The notes: generated by a model from the sequence alone, not told the origin. Counted from the first letter of the stretch, positions 19,631 to 30,222 are shown. The stretch: DNA of 64,000 bases from Maniola hyperantus (GCF_902806685.2 NC_048538.1:868001-932000); one strand, 5' to 3'. Translations and numbers: made by a program.

Positions 19631-20315
19631 TTTCAGACAGAAAATATTATTTTATTACCTGTTAATTTAACAGGAAATTTAATGTTGCTCCGCCTACGAC
19701 GCAGCATTGACTCTGAGTGGCCTACTTACGCAACGTTCGTTGACATCTAGCGTCAGTCAGACGTTTTATTTGCAATATATCGTAAACTTTTACAAAATTA
19801 TAGTATTTTTTTTGCTTTTTTTTTGTGATATCATATCAGTAATCATCAGTACTATCACCTACAGTTCTGGTTACATCCTGTGTTATTATTAGTCTATACA
19901 CTCTTAGGCACCATACACACGTATGCGTATAGATTTGCGTCGTGAACGCTGCCGCTTTCATGACGCGCAGATGTGGCCGTAGCTTTATGATACTCTAGTA
20001 TATTGGTATATTATAATGCCTATAAAAGTGAGTCAACGACAGTCATCAGCTAAATCTCCCTGACTAATGAGCAACACGGCGACTGTCGCTCGAGCGGACG
20101 ATTTACGGTGACACTTGACACTCCCGCAGGTCGACTGTCGACATTCCCCGCGACATGTTTATTAGTGTCGCCGAAATATCGATACTAATGATATCGATTA
20201 AATTATCCACTCGAATAATATTAAATAGTATTAATACCGGTGAATGCACTTACGAATTTATTTTAGGGCTAAGAAAACAATAGATACGTCATTGAATATA
20301 GAGATGTGACACATC
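19631..20315. other. No feature recognised
   Basis: Includes a moderately GC-rich stretch (20030-20180). No convincing ORF. Confidence 0.5.
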
Positions 20316-20467
20316 TTAATATATAAAAGGAAAAGGTGACTGACTGAGCGACTGACTGATCTATCAACGCACAGCTTAAACTACAGGACGGATCGGGCTG
20401 AAATTTGGCATGCAGATAGCTACTATGGCGTAGGCATCCGCTAAGAAAGGATTTTTGAAAATTCAAC
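20316..20467 (+). mobile_element. Helitron Hel-A, 3'-truncated
   Basis: Hel-A 5' two-thirds (TATATAAAAGGAAAAGGTGA to GGATTTTTGAAAATTCAACC); the hairpin end is lost. Confidence 0.85.
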
Positions 20468-20487
20468 CATATTATTTTATTTTATTT

Positions 20488-20606
20488 TTATTTTCCATGT
20501 ACCAAAATTGTAGTTACAAAGGTCTGATCTTGTAGGGAATTCCACACGCCACGGTCTCTACATCGCCTGAATCCAGCGGCTTCCTGCTACTCGTTCGATG
20601 TCGTCT
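20488..20606 (-). mobile_element. LINE-like tail and RTE coding remnant
   Basis: 20488-20520 is the reverse of the 3' terminus at 8046. 20525-20602 carries the RTE C-terminal coding strand in reverse (TTCCACACGCCACGGTCTC, GAATCCAGCGGCTTCCTGC). Confidence 0.6.
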
Positions 20607-21345
20607 GCCAGAAATAATCTTACCAAAAAAGTATTATCGATTCACTTATCCAACAAACTCGCTTCACTACGATGTTATGTAAAAGGTCAGAACTCAGGTA
20701 GGAACGCACAACTGCAAACAATAAATTGTAAGTTTGACTAAATTCAATCCGTGGTGGAACGGCTACGTTGACAAATCGTTATCGTTATTAATGCTCAATT
20801 CAATAACCGTCACCATCATCAACCGATATATGACCACTGCTGGACATAGGTCTCTTGTAGGGAATTCTCTGTCAGAAATAATCTTACCAACAAAATATTA
20901 TCGATTCTCTTACCCAACAAACTCGCTTCACTACGATGTTATTTAAAAGGTCAGAACTCAGGTAGGAACGCACAACTGCAAACAATAAATTGCAAGTTTG
21001 ACTAAATTCAATCCGCAGTGGAACGGCTACGTTGACAAATCGTTATCGTTATTAATGCTCAATTCAATAACCGTCACCATCATCAACCGATATATGACCA
21101 CTGCTGGACATAGGTCTCTTGTAGGGAATTCTCTGTCAGAAATAATCTTACCAACAAAATATTATCGATTCTCTTACCCAACAAACTCGCTTCACTACGA
21201 TGTTATTTAAAAGGTCAGAACTCAGGTAGGAACGCACAACTGCAAACAATAAATTGCAAGTTTGACTAAATTCAATCCGCGGTGGAACGGCTACGTCGAC
21301 GGATCGTTATCGTTATCGATGCTCTATTCAATAACCGTTTCGTAT
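20603..21345. repeat. 264 bp tandem repeat containing an RTE tail
   Basis: Identical blocks start at 20734, 20998 and 21262 (264 bp apart). Units include the reversed RTE 3' end (CCACTGCTGGACATAGGTCT). The first unit is preceded by a longer RTE remnant. The third breaks off near 21340. The three similar ~70-codon frames come from the repeat. Confidence 0.92.
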
Positions 21346-21638
21346 CGATATATTGTTATTGCTGACGTGAGTTACCGATTCGGAGATGGCAATAGAAACA
21401 ATCGAATAAATACCGCACGGAATTTATCTTTATTTCGCGTCTATTCGCGGATCGGGCACCGCTGAAAGTTTAATAGGTTATGTATTTTATTGAAAATTAA
21501 AATGATTTGGGTTTGTTATTCTGGCGCGGTGCAATCGCTAGATTCGTGAGTAAAATCTATCTGATTCATCAGCTTGCAGACGTCCACTGCTAAATAAAAC
21601 CCTTTCTCAAGCATGGCCTGCCCACTGTCACATCAACT
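21341..21638. other. No feature recognised
   Basis: No supported ORF or repeat. Confidence 0.45.
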
Positions 21639-21990
21639 TTTTTTTTAAAATAGAGATAGCGAGCAAACGAGCGCGAGTCACCTGATGTTGTGATTACCGC
21701 CGCCCATGAACATTTGCAGCACCAGAGGAACCGCTGATGCGTTGCCGGCCTTTCAGGAATTTGTTGGTCCGCCCCTTGAATAACCCCATGTTGTAATGTA
21801 GTGAGAACACCGCCGATGGGAGTTGATTCCACAGTTTGAATGAGCGTGGAAAGAAGGATCTGGCACAACGGACGGTCGAAGTGCACCAGACACGGCGGTG
21901 GTGAGGGTGAAATTGCTTACGGTGTGGTTGTAGAATAAGGAGGGTGGAATGAGGTCAAAAAGCTCTTCAGAGGACTCCCCATAGAGAGCT
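21639..21990 (-). pseudogene. LINE-J 3' fragment, degraded
   Basis: Poly-T, AGCGAGCAAACGAGC, GAACATTTGCAGCACCAGAG, CCCCTTGAATAACCCCATG, GTGGAATGAGGTCAAAAAGC: the 3' end and last ~110 codons of LINE-J in reverse, with frame-disrupting deletions (for example the shortened GGTGTGGTTG segment near 21920). Confidence 0.85.
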
Positions 21991-22184
21991 AATAGCAGTA
22001 TAATATCTTCGAAGAAGATTTTTTTTTTAGATTATATCTATGTATAGGATGGCATAATAACATGTTTAATAAACACTTTTTAAGTGACGTATTGTCCTAA
22101 TGTCTGAATGATTTAGGTGAATAATTATTATTCTCGATGAATTTTAGTTCGCTTGGTGGGATCTAAATCTAAGTTCTCTTACCT

Positions 22185-22265
22185 ACTCCTAGTACAAGTT
22201 TATATCTAAATGCGCATGTGCTTCCATGGAGAAAGAGAAAGAATATTAGTCATGCCTAATATTCA
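22185..22265 (+). mobile_element. SINE-G 3' fragment, diverged
   Basis: TTACCTACTCCTAGTACAAG and AAAGAATATTAGTCATGCC match the SINE-G body at 58380-58455. Confidence 0.55.
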
Positions 22266-22341
22266 AACCAAGCAATAATTTAATTCATAATGATCGCCAG
22301 ATTCACATTCTGGTGAAATAATATTATATTATGATTCGAAT

Positions 22342-22667
22342 AGAACTAGCACTGAGCTACAAAGTAACACTAGATATATAGAGTCAAGCGACAACGGACA
22401 TAATGATTTGACAACTTCAAATTAGCATCTACAAATCTGCGTTTACGTCAACTGGTCAGCAATTGATAGGGTTGCCATGATGCAGGAGTTATTGAGGACT
22501 GTTCCAGTATGTGAACTAGCACTGGGCAACAAAGTAATACTATAGAGTCAAGCGACAACAGACATAATGACTTGACAACTTCAAATTAGCATCTACAAAT
22601 CAGTGTTTACGTGGACCGCTCGGTGCTCAGCAATTGATAGGGTCTCCATGATGCAGGAGTTTTGAAT
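22342..22667. repeat. ~170 bp tandem duplication
   Basis: GAGTCAAGCGACAAC, CTTCAAATTAGCATCTACAA and CAGCAATTGATAGGGT occur in both halves (starting 22342 and 22513). Copy 2 has a ~12 bp extra GACCGCTCGGTG segment. Confidence 0.88.
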
Positions 22668-22764
22668 TTTTAGAAACGTCAACGCTGTCAAAATGACGTT
22701 CCGAATGACTATCTGTATCTTAGTTATTTGCGCGTATAGCAGGTGGAAAATATAGAAATAGAAA

Positions 22765-23110
22765 GATTTAATACTCGAATAAACTTTTACAAGTACTTTT
22801 GTAGTAATAGTCAAACGCATTTACCACTATTCTGAAATGCCTTTCCGAAAGATTCAATACACAACAAACTTCTGGCTCCACGAAGGACCAGGGCTGTGCT
22901 TGTGTTCCCGCCACAGGCGCAGCAAATGCCGAGTGGAGTCCATTTTGGCACCACACACCACGCATCTTATTTTGAGTGACTATTTTTTTTTATTTTTTTT
23001 ATGTGTAATTTCTGTGGCACCAAATAAACACTTGTTCTTTCTTTTTTCTTTCTTTCTAACAATAATATTATGTCTAGCATACAAGTAATTGCAGTCCTGC
23101 GCATTTACAA
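22765..23110 (-). mobile_element. LINE-K 3' end, diverged and interrupted
   Basis: AATAAACTTTTACAAGTACT, CACTATTCTGAAATGCCTTT and, at 23083-23105, AAGTAATTGCAGTCCTGCGC, in the order of the 11985 copy. A ~200 bp segment (22860-23080) is unrelated to that copy. Confidence 0.6.
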
Positions 23111-23467
23111 CTAAGACAATTAATAACAGACCCCGCTGCTCGTTCTTACCTGGGCTATCTTTATATATAAAAATAAATAAATGCTAAATTTATAAAAAAA
23201 TAAATGCTTAATTTTATACATATTTATATACAATTGAGCATAATGTTAAGAACACAGATTATAATCCTAGCTATCTAAAAACATGGTCACCCTACCCGGC
23301 GCTAACTTATGAAAATGTCACATTGGGATTGGTAACATCGTATCGTGAACGGATCGGCCGAGATTGATGTTAATGCTCTAGCCTACTCTACTACACTCTA
23401 CAGCGCGGGCCATTTTAAGTGCCCCGGATTGATGGACCCACCGCACGGGGCGCTAAAATGACGCTAT
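23111..23467. other. No feature recognised
   Basis: No supported ORF or repeat. Confidence 0.45.
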
Positions 23468-23800
23468 GTTAATAATAATTATCACCACTATATCTTACAA
23501 GTGCAAGACCGACAAAGAAAAGGTGTAATTTATTACCTACTAGCTGATGCCCGCGACTTCGTCCGCGTGGATTTAGGTTTTTAAAATTCCCGTAGGAACT
23601 CTTCAATTTTCCGGGATAAAAAGTAGCCTATGTCCTTCCCCGGGATATAAGCTAACTATGTACCAAATTTCATCAAAATCGGTTGAACGGTTGGGCCGTG
23701 AAAAGCTAGCAGACAGACAGACAGACAGACACACTTTCGCATTTATAATATTAGTATGGATTTTGAATAAATTGTTTGAAATTTGAATTTTGAATAAAAA
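23468..23800 (+). mobile_element. LINE-F 3' end, split by a Helitron
   Basis: AATTATCACCACTATATCTT to AATTTATTACCTA (23539), then TTTTGAATAAATTGTTTG from 23761. The intact order is at 11660-11735. Confidence 0.8.
23540..23760 (-). mobile_element. Non-autonomous Helitron, Hel-B, 221 bp, exact boundaries
   Basis: CTAG, hairpin, GTTTTTAAAATTCCCGTAGG, GGTTGGGCCGTGAAAAGCTA, (GACA)n, ending ATAATATTAGTATGGA. Inserted between A and T of the LINE-F sequence without duplication. Confidence 0.95.
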
Positions 23801-23842
23801 ACCGGTCAAGTGCGAGTCGGACTCGTACTTTCGTATCGTACG
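23797..23842 (-). mobile_element. GTTCCG element, outer tip
   Basis: AAAAAACCGGTCAAGTGCGAG TCGGACTCG tip only. Confidence 0.6.
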
Positions 23843-24192
23843 TACGTATCGTATGGAAAGGTAGATATTCTCAGTATCTAGCTTTCCATACAATTTTGTT
23901 CAAAAAGTAGATACCTATAATGACATTTCTTTTTCTTGATTTAAATATTTTTGTCTTTGTTGTACCTGTCACTAAAACGTTAAAATAACTTTGGATTAAA
24001 CGGAATTAAATGAATTTAAATCAAGCTTATGCAAATGAGATTTCCTGTCTTTTCGTGAAATGGCTACTTAAAAAAACCTACGCAAATTCTTGTCCATACA
24101 AAATGTTTAGTCGTAGACAAATTTATTTATAAACTGCCGTATAAACTGTCTGAGTGATATAAATGCGATTTGTATGTCAATTTATATTTAAA
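23843..24192. other. No feature recognised
   Basis: Includes a short imperfect inverted repeat (23853-23890, GAAAGGTAGATATTC). Nothing else. Confidence 0.45.
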
Positions 24193-24550
24193 CTAGCTCA
24201 TACTGTCGACTTTGTTCGTAATTCGTATCTGGGTATGTATTTTACAATTTATTTCCTGTGTTACCAAATTTCTTTTCATATGATATCCCACTTGGTATAG
24301 TAATTTTACTTTAAAAGTTGAATATACTTTTTTTTTCCATGAATACATTTTAATTTTTTTTTGTGATATAAACACAAATGCACGGGTTTCAGATCTCTTC
24401 AATTATCCGAGTCAAAAAGCCATATCCCTGTCCGGAATGCAAGCTAGCACTATACCAAATTTTGTCAAAATCGGTTTAGCAGATGGGCTCGAAAACTAAA
24501 AAAGAGACGGATAGACAGACATGCTTTTATATTTATAACATTAGTATGGA
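24193..24550 (-). mobile_element. Chimera of Hel-B ends with a GTTCCG-element interior
   Basis: Hel-B 3' side (CTAGCTCATACTGTCGACTT) and 5' side (AAATCGGTTTAGCAGATGGG ... ATAACATTAGTATGGA) flank 24266-24392, which matches the GTTCCG interior (CATATGATATCCCACTTGG, TTTTTGTGATATAAACAC). Either a nested insertion or a captured segment. Confidence 0.7.
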
Positions 24551-24937
24551 TTATACAGTGTGGATAGAAGTAAAATGGTGAATAGGTTACTTTTTTGACA
24601 TTGACACGTATATTTTATTTTTAACAAACGTTTAAATAGCGATTTAGATGCATATGACTTTATAAATTACACTGATTTAAGATATTATGTTAATTAAATT
24701 ATTTGAATGTTGAAAAGAATGCGATTTTCGCCCATCTTTCGTCAGTGGGACTTTTTTATGACGTGAAATATTAACCAATTATGTTGGTTAATTAAATCAT
24801 TCTACACAGGATATAATAAATATTTTCATTTTAATTTGTTTTATATTTCCGTCCCCTTTTTTATAACAGCCGAGCATTTCTTACGATTTGAAGAAATATA
24901 CGGATTTATGTCCTTAGTTTTAACAATACGAGAGTAA
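24551..24937. other. No feature recognised
   Basis: AT-rich. Confidence 0.45.
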
Positions 24938-25095
24938 TTAATGTAGGGAATACTCATTTCATTTGATTTGATTTGAATATGTATGGGCCCATGGGGTATC
25001 GTTAGGATCCTTATATCATCCCGAGTTACACTGGCTATAATTTTTTTCAAAATGCCCAATAGGTATGGCGGTTAGCACGCCATTTTCATTTTTTC
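24938..25095 (-). repeat. Unknown dispersed repeat, copy 1
   Basis: Shares with 44640-44755 the blocks ATCCTTATAYCATC, GGCTATAATTTTTTT and CGCCATTTTCA. The minus-strand translations are related in the same frame (TRDDIRIL versus ARDGIRIL), hinting at a degraded coding source. Confidence 0.65.
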
Positions 25096-25551
25096 ACTTA
25101 ATAAACGCCAGATATTATGCAGCGCAAACCGCAGTCGGGTTTTTTTAAAACGTTTCAAGTTACTTGTTTATCATTCGTCGATACAAAGCGACATTTTATG
25201 TGCCCAGGAAACGTTCTAAAAGTAATCTCTAAATTTAAAAGGGGCCTAAATTAGAGGCGTGGGCATATGTGTCGACATGTTTATATGTTTGTTACCGAAT
25301 CTTAATTAAGTTTCACTAAAACCGAAAAGGCGTTCAGTTTTATATAATTTAGGGAAAGAATGTGCCGTTTCGTTAATCCGTTTTGCCGTCACTTATCCGG
25401 AAATACCACGGCCGTAATTAAGTGTTTTGGTTTTATGGGAAATTTTATTGGTTTAATGGTGATAGTGTTTCTTATTTGAGAAGATTTATTTGGTCATTTT
25501 TTAGTAATTATTTTTGGTTTTTGATTGACAAATCAATTAATATCAATGCAC
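25096..25551. other. No feature recognised
   Basis: No supported ORF or repeat. Confidence 0.45.
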
Positions 25552-25592
25552 AACCGCAACACATTCAGCGATTCATTTTTATACATAGAGAT
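25552..25592 (-). mobile_element. Helitron Hel-D, 5' tip
   Basis: CAACACATTCAGCGATTCAT TTTTATACATAGAGAT only. Confidence 0.75.
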
Positions 25593-25845
25593 TACACTTG
25601 TTTTTAACTGAATTTACATTTTAATGATTTTTACAAGTACACAATCTTATAATAATTAAATTTTTACTTTCTACTATTTAGGTAGGTACCTAGCTGGAGG
25701 AAATTTATCCGAGTTTCGTACTGACTCGCGATGGGTAGAGATGATGATAAATAGACGTTCAAAATCATACCTTATCCCCACACAGAGATATCTATGGTCC
25801 CTACTATCCATAATAATATCATAAATTGACAATAAATAATTAGTA

Positions 25846-26068
25846 TCCATATTATAAATGTGAAAGTGTGTTTGTTTGTTGGTTTATTGGGTCGTCCTTC
25901 AATTGCGTCGCAACGGTGCAACGTATTGACGTGATTTTTTGCATGGGTATAGATAAAGACAAGACCTGCACAGTGACGTAGGCTACTTTTTATCCCGGAA
26001 AATCAAAGAGTTCCCACGGGATTTTTAAAAAACCTAATTCGAACGACGAACTCGCAGGCATCAGCTAG
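25846..26068 (+). mobile_element. Non-autonomous Helitron, Hel-B2
   Basis: TCCATATTATAAATGTGAAA, (GTTT)n, GTCGCAACGGTGCAACG, ATTTTTTGCATGGGTATAGA, CCCGGAAAATCAAAGAGTTC, degraded hairpin, CAGCTAG. Confidence 0.9.
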
Positions 26069-26851
26069 TTTCTTAATAAATAAGAAGTTACGAGACCATG
26101 ATTTAAAAAAAAATGCATAAATTAGGGTACTCTCGTGCTGGAGAAAGTTAGTAGGTAAGTGAGCACCAACTAGTAGGTAATTGAGGTAAGTATAATGTAC
26201 AGCGACAAAGCAGCCCGAGTCAAGTTTAACTAAACGTCTTATTTCACACTTGGGAGGGTAAACACTATTGAAGGCACCCGACGGCTCTCGCCTCTGTTAT
26301 TGATAGAATTTATCAGCGATCGAGCACGGGGAGCTGGCTTAAATCAAAAGTGATACGCGAGAATGTATCTTACATTCAAATAAATGAGGTTTATTATCTT
26401 TTAATAACTAAATATTATTTAAATTCAACAAAACTGAACAATTTTTAGCCTAAATAAAGGTAATTAGTTTTGTTATAATTTTTTAATCAATTTTACAATT
26501 AAAAATAAGATAAGTTGTTAAAGTATTTCATAAAGTGTCTTATTAATTATTAGACATAACAATGACATAAAAGGCCTAAGATTAAGTTCATTTGTTTAAG
26601 GACATCATGATATTTTAACGAAACATTTTCACTTAATTTCATTTTATATTTAATTACAATTGAATCTATTTTACATGAATTTGAAATTTGTTTAGTAATT
26701 TTTACAATTATTTGTACAAAGTTAATCAATTTCACAGTTTATTTATAAGTATATCTACTCTATCTAGTTATAGATACTTATTACTCTACATGATATTAAA
26801 AATCTATCTTAAACTATTTTGATTAAGATTATCTATTTATTTATTTATTTA
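26069..26851. other. No feature recognised
   Basis: 780 bp of AT-rich sequence; 26220-26360 is more balanced in composition but has no ORF. Confidence 0.5.
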
Positions 26852-26936
26852 GATGATGCCTACGGCTTCGTCTTCGTGGCTTTAGGTTTTTAAAAACTCC
26901 GTGGAATCTCTTTGATTTTCGGATATAAAATAGCCT

Positions 26937-27232
26937 ATAGTCCTAGCGCTATTAGACTTTTTAAGGAAATAGCAAAAAGGTTAGTCGACATCACAGGAGA
27001 CCGAAGAGCTGGCAGCTACCTCGGACAAAGAATTAGCCTAGCTATCCAAAGGGGGAACGCTGCCAGTATCTTCGGAACCTTGCCTAAAGGGACTCCTTTT
27101 AATAATATATTTTAGTTATAATGTTATATTTTTTAAGGTTTTAGTTTTAGTTTAAATTATTAATTAGTTTGTAATGTACATTATGTTTTTTAGATTTAAG
27201 TTTATTAATAGTTTATTTGTTAACCATTGATA
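26937..27232 (+). mobile_element. LINE-Y, 5'-truncated, nested in Hel-B2
   Basis: 296 bp between copies of the 12 bp target-site duplication ATAAAATAGCCT (26925-26936 and 27233-27244). Contains the C-terminal codons of its ORF and a ~115 bp AT-rich 3' UTR with no long poly-A. A reverse copy of the UTR lies at 44862-44965. Confidence 0.85.
26939..27115 (+). pseudogene. LINE-Y ORF C-terminus
   Basis: About 58 codons ending in TAG at 27113-27115, with the motif SYLGQRISLAIQRGNAAS. I recall similar C-termini in insect retroelement-encoded proteins but cannot assign the clade with certainty. No catalytic domain is present. Confidence 0.55.
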
Positions 27233-27366
27233 ATAAAATAGCCTGTCTTTAACAATATCTATGTAAAAATCAAGTTGATCATTTGCCCCGTATCAGCGTG
27301 ATTGAAGGACAAACAAATAAATAAACACATTTTCGCATTATTATAAATGCGTACATTCATGTCAAC

Positions 27367-27635
27367 GATGAATAGGCATCTCCTAGGAAAGCGCGCTCCA
27401 TCTTAGGCTGCATCATCACTTGCCACCAGGTCAGCCCCTTAATTGTGTAAGAAAAACGTATTCATCGTTATCGTAATCGTCAACAAATTCTGCCCTTTGA
27501 TTGGCTGTTAAAAATTGTAAACAGCGAATTAACCAATCAAAGGGCAGAATTTTTTGACGATTACGATAACGATGAATACGTTTTTGTTACACAATCGGGG
27601 GGCTGATTGCAGCCAAGCGTTAGTCTATAAAAAAA
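27367..27635 (+). mobile_element. SINE-H split by a fold-back MITE
   Basis: GAATAGGCATCTCCTAGG, GCGCGCTCCATCTTAGGCTG, CACTTGCCACCAGGTC, then the MITE, then GATTGCAGCCAAGCGTTAGT and poly-A. Compare the uninterrupted SINE-H at 2800. Confidence 0.85.
27433..27604. mobile_element. Fold-back MITE with ~75 bp terminal inverted repeats
   Basis: CAGCCCC...ATTGTGTAA at left pairs with TTACACAAT...GGGGCTG at right. Arms continue through CGTATTCATCGTTATCGTAA and TCTGCCCTTTGATTGG with few mismatches, leaving ~30 bp unpaired. No ORF. The target-site duplication is unclear. Confidence 0.9.
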
Positions 27636-27864
27636 CTAGCTTATGCTCGCGACTTCGTCCGCGTGAACTAGACAAAATTCAAACCCCTATTTTCACCCCA
27701 TTAAGGGTTGAATTTTCAAAAATCCTTTCTAAGCGGATGCCTACGTCATAATAGCTATCTGCATGCCAAAATTCAGCCCGATCCGTCCAGTAGTTTGAGC
27801 TGTGCGTTGATAGATCAGTCAGTCAGTGAGTCAGTCGGTCACCTTTTCCTTTTATATATTTAGA
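27636..27864 (-). mobile_element. Non-autonomous Helitron, Hel-A, full length
   Basis: CTAG at the end of the SINE-H A-tract, hairpin, Hel-A body, (CAGT)n, 5' TATATATTTAGA followed by T. Confidence 0.9.
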
Positions 27865-28069
27865 TATATGTTTTTAATCGCTTTTCGCTCATCACCTGTA
27901 TCACAGTGGCAAAGTTGAGCGTGGAGCGCGGGCCGTCACGGCGCGTTAGAGTCATACAGCCTGTAAACTACCTGCGCGACTTGTGGCTTCACTCCTACTC
28001 GCCTCCCATTATAACTTAATGCGCGCTGATAACTTCATCACTGTTATTGACAACAACTAACATATTTTA
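27865..28069. other. No feature recognised
   Basis: Short GC-richer segment (GTGGAGCGCGGGCCGTCACG) without an ORF. Confidence 0.45.
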
Positions 28070-28280
28070 CTAGCTTATGCTCGCGACTTCGTCCGCGTGG
28101 ACTAGACAAATTTCAAACCCCTATTTTCCCGCGTTAGGGGTTGAATTTTTAAAAATCCTTTCTTAGCGGATGTCTACGTCATAATAGCTATCTGCATGCC
28201 AAATTTCAGCTCGATTGGATTAGTAGTTTGAGCTGTGCGTTGATAGATCAGTCAGTCAGCTTTTCGTTTTATATATTTAG
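28070..28280 (-). mobile_element. Non-autonomous Helitron, Hel-A
   Basis: CTAG, hairpin, Hel-A body with a very short (CAGT) tract, 5' TATATATTTAG. Confidence 0.9.
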
Positions 28281-28979
28281 GTTATGACAGCGACTGACAG
28301 CGAATTGTTTCTGCAACAAAATATTTATGATTTTTCTGCACATCAAAATTGCAACAAATTTTTTCTGCAACTTTTCAAAAAAGTCTGTGAAGTAAACCAA
28401 AATCAAATAAAACGAATCATGTATAAGAACAATAATATTACACACTTTAAAAAATAATTTAATTAATTTTACACGAATTTGTAACTTAAAGATGACATTA
28501 ATCATTATTACAATAGTGTATTGTAAAAATGATTGAATAATTTGATAGTAAAGAGTTATTACTTTTATCCAAGGCTTATCTGGGTGAATTTGTATCTCAA
28601 CGTTTAATAGATTAATATAAATCAAAGTTACACTAGTATTTAGGTACAAACATAATATGTTTTTGAATTACTGTGAAAGTTTCATCTCAAGCCGTCCAGT
28701 TGTTTTTTGTATGCACGCAAACAGATAAACAGAAATACTAAGTATACAAAATTATACTAGAAAATAGCTATAGTCCCACTCGTAGTAAAACAATGGGACA
28801 CGACACGGCTACACGTTGCGCCGTCGCAGGCGTTGTCGGTTGCACCTGTCGGGCATCGAAGCCGCGGCCGGTCACGATCCCACTTGTTGGCTGGGGCTTG
28901 TCGTGTTGCACTGAGTCACTGGCTTGGACTCGAATTTTGATTGTGATTCTTACTGACTCATGAGCTAGTTTTATAAGAA
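28281..28979. other. No feature recognised
   Basis: The 126-codon minus-strand frame (28269-28649) is AT-driven. A GC-rich stretch at 28795-28930 shows no ORF. Confidence 0.5.
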
Positions 28980-29012
28980 CTAGCTTTTGCTCGCGACTTC
29001 GTCCGTGTAAAA
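28980..29012 (-). mobile_element. Helitron 3' hairpin remnant
   Basis: CTAGCTTTTGCTCGCGACTT CGTCCGTGT only. Confidence 0.75.
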
Positions 29013-29141
29013 CTTTTGTTTCACCACTGAACTTAGATAATATGTGTTTCTTGCGGAAAAATACCTAGCGTTTTCAAAAGAGCAAAAATGCATCGAGTGT
29101 ACTAAAAGCGATTTTATCAAGTTAAATTTTCCATATAACAT

Positions 29142-29268
29142 TTTTTTAATAGATATAGCAAGCAAACGAGCAGGCGGGTCACCTGATGTTAAGTGATTAC
29201 CGCCGCCCATGAACATTTGCAGCACCAGAGGAACCGCCGATGCGTTGCCGGCCTTTTAGGAATTTGTT
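29142..29268 (-). mobile_element. LINE-J 3' terminus
   Basis: Poly-T, AGCAAGCAAACGAGCAGGCG, GATTACCGCCGCCCATGAAC, CGATGCGTTGCCGGCC; ~125 bp, 5'-truncated. Confidence 0.85.
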
Positions 29269-29435
29269 CTTGTTTGTTTGTTGTTGGATCTCTACGCACA
29301 AAATATTTTGACCATGATTGTCAAATAAATAACTAGGTATGCATTATGCATTTAGTTGAGAAGTGTTCATAAAACTTTAAATACAGAAATCTAAAGACCG
29401 TTGGCAATAAGGTAAAATTTTGGTTTCTTTTACTA

Positions 29436-29595
29436 TCTATATTAAAAGTAGAACATGACTGACTGACAACATATCTACAGCTGAAAACGCTGAATCTAAA
29501 AATTTCAAATTTTGCAAGTAGATTTTCTCTACAACTCTTACTAAGAATGGATTTTCTGATATTCTAACCGAGCGAAGCCGGGGCGGGTCAGCTAA
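29436..29595 (+). mobile_element. Helitron Hel-E, internally deleted
   Basis: TCTATATTAAAAGTAGAACA, GACTGACTGACAACATAT, CTAACCGAGCGAAGCCGGGG, CGGGTCAGCTAA; 160 bp against 519 bp for the copy at 16767. Confidence 0.75.
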
Positions 29596-30222
29596 TTTTA
29601 CATATAGATTTATAAAAAAAAATAAAAAAAAAAAAAAAATATTTACAGTATTATTGAGACCGGTGGACCTTTGACCTTTCCCACAGCGACAGGTGCAAGC
29701 CGGCCTGCCCGCACAGTCTCAGTACCACATAGATCACGCGGTATGAATGTCACACGTCAAACTATGACTTATTCAGTCGTGATAGTGCAAACCCGACTCA
29801 CTGTGTGTTTGTGGTTTCGTTCCATGATAACTCAATACAATGTAATCGAAGACGTTAATCATAATTGAAGCCTCAATAGTGTAAGGGCGGACAGATATCT
29901 ATTTGGCTTTAGATTCAAAGTTCAAACTTGACGGATCTAACAAGTTTCACACGTAGGAATTGAAATGGGTCAAAAAAATAATTAATTAATAAAAACTAAT
30001 AAAAATAAAAATAATTAATTAAAAGATTAATATTATTTTGATTAAGATTGATAGGTTAAGTTTGAAGTGTATTTACCTCGATTTTTCTAGAACTCTCCAG
30101 TTCTCTAGGTAAAACAGATTATATTTTAGCGTTTAAACTATCGTGATTTCGATTATAAATGTAGAAGAACAGATTATATTATTATGTAGTCATTAGTAAA
30201 ATTATCCATTGTATAACAGAAT
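29596..30222. other. No feature recognised
   Basis: A-rich tract at 29611-29639; otherwise nothing. Confidence 0.45.

Larger units (their letters stand above)
26852..27346 (-). mobile_element. Helitron Hel-B2 split by a LINE
   Basis: 3' side at 26852-26936 (GATGCCTACGGCTTCGTC ... TTTCGGATATAAAATAGCC) and 5' side from 27233 (ATAAAATAGCCTGTC ... GATTGAAGGACAAACAAATA, CACATTTTCGCATT). The 12 bp ATAAAATAGCCT is present on both sides of the LINE. Confidence 0.85.

Noticed and set aside
25660..25690. Second recursive-splice-like junction TTTCTACTATTTAG|GTAGGT (also 19121-19138)
   Set aside because: GTAGGTA strings are frequent background here, the pyrimidine tract is weak, and the donor lacks GTAAGT/GTGAGT consensus.
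28269..28649. 126-codon minus-strand frame
   Set aside because: Very AT-rich, low-complexity Ile/Asn/Lys/Leu composition and overlaps a Helitron end.
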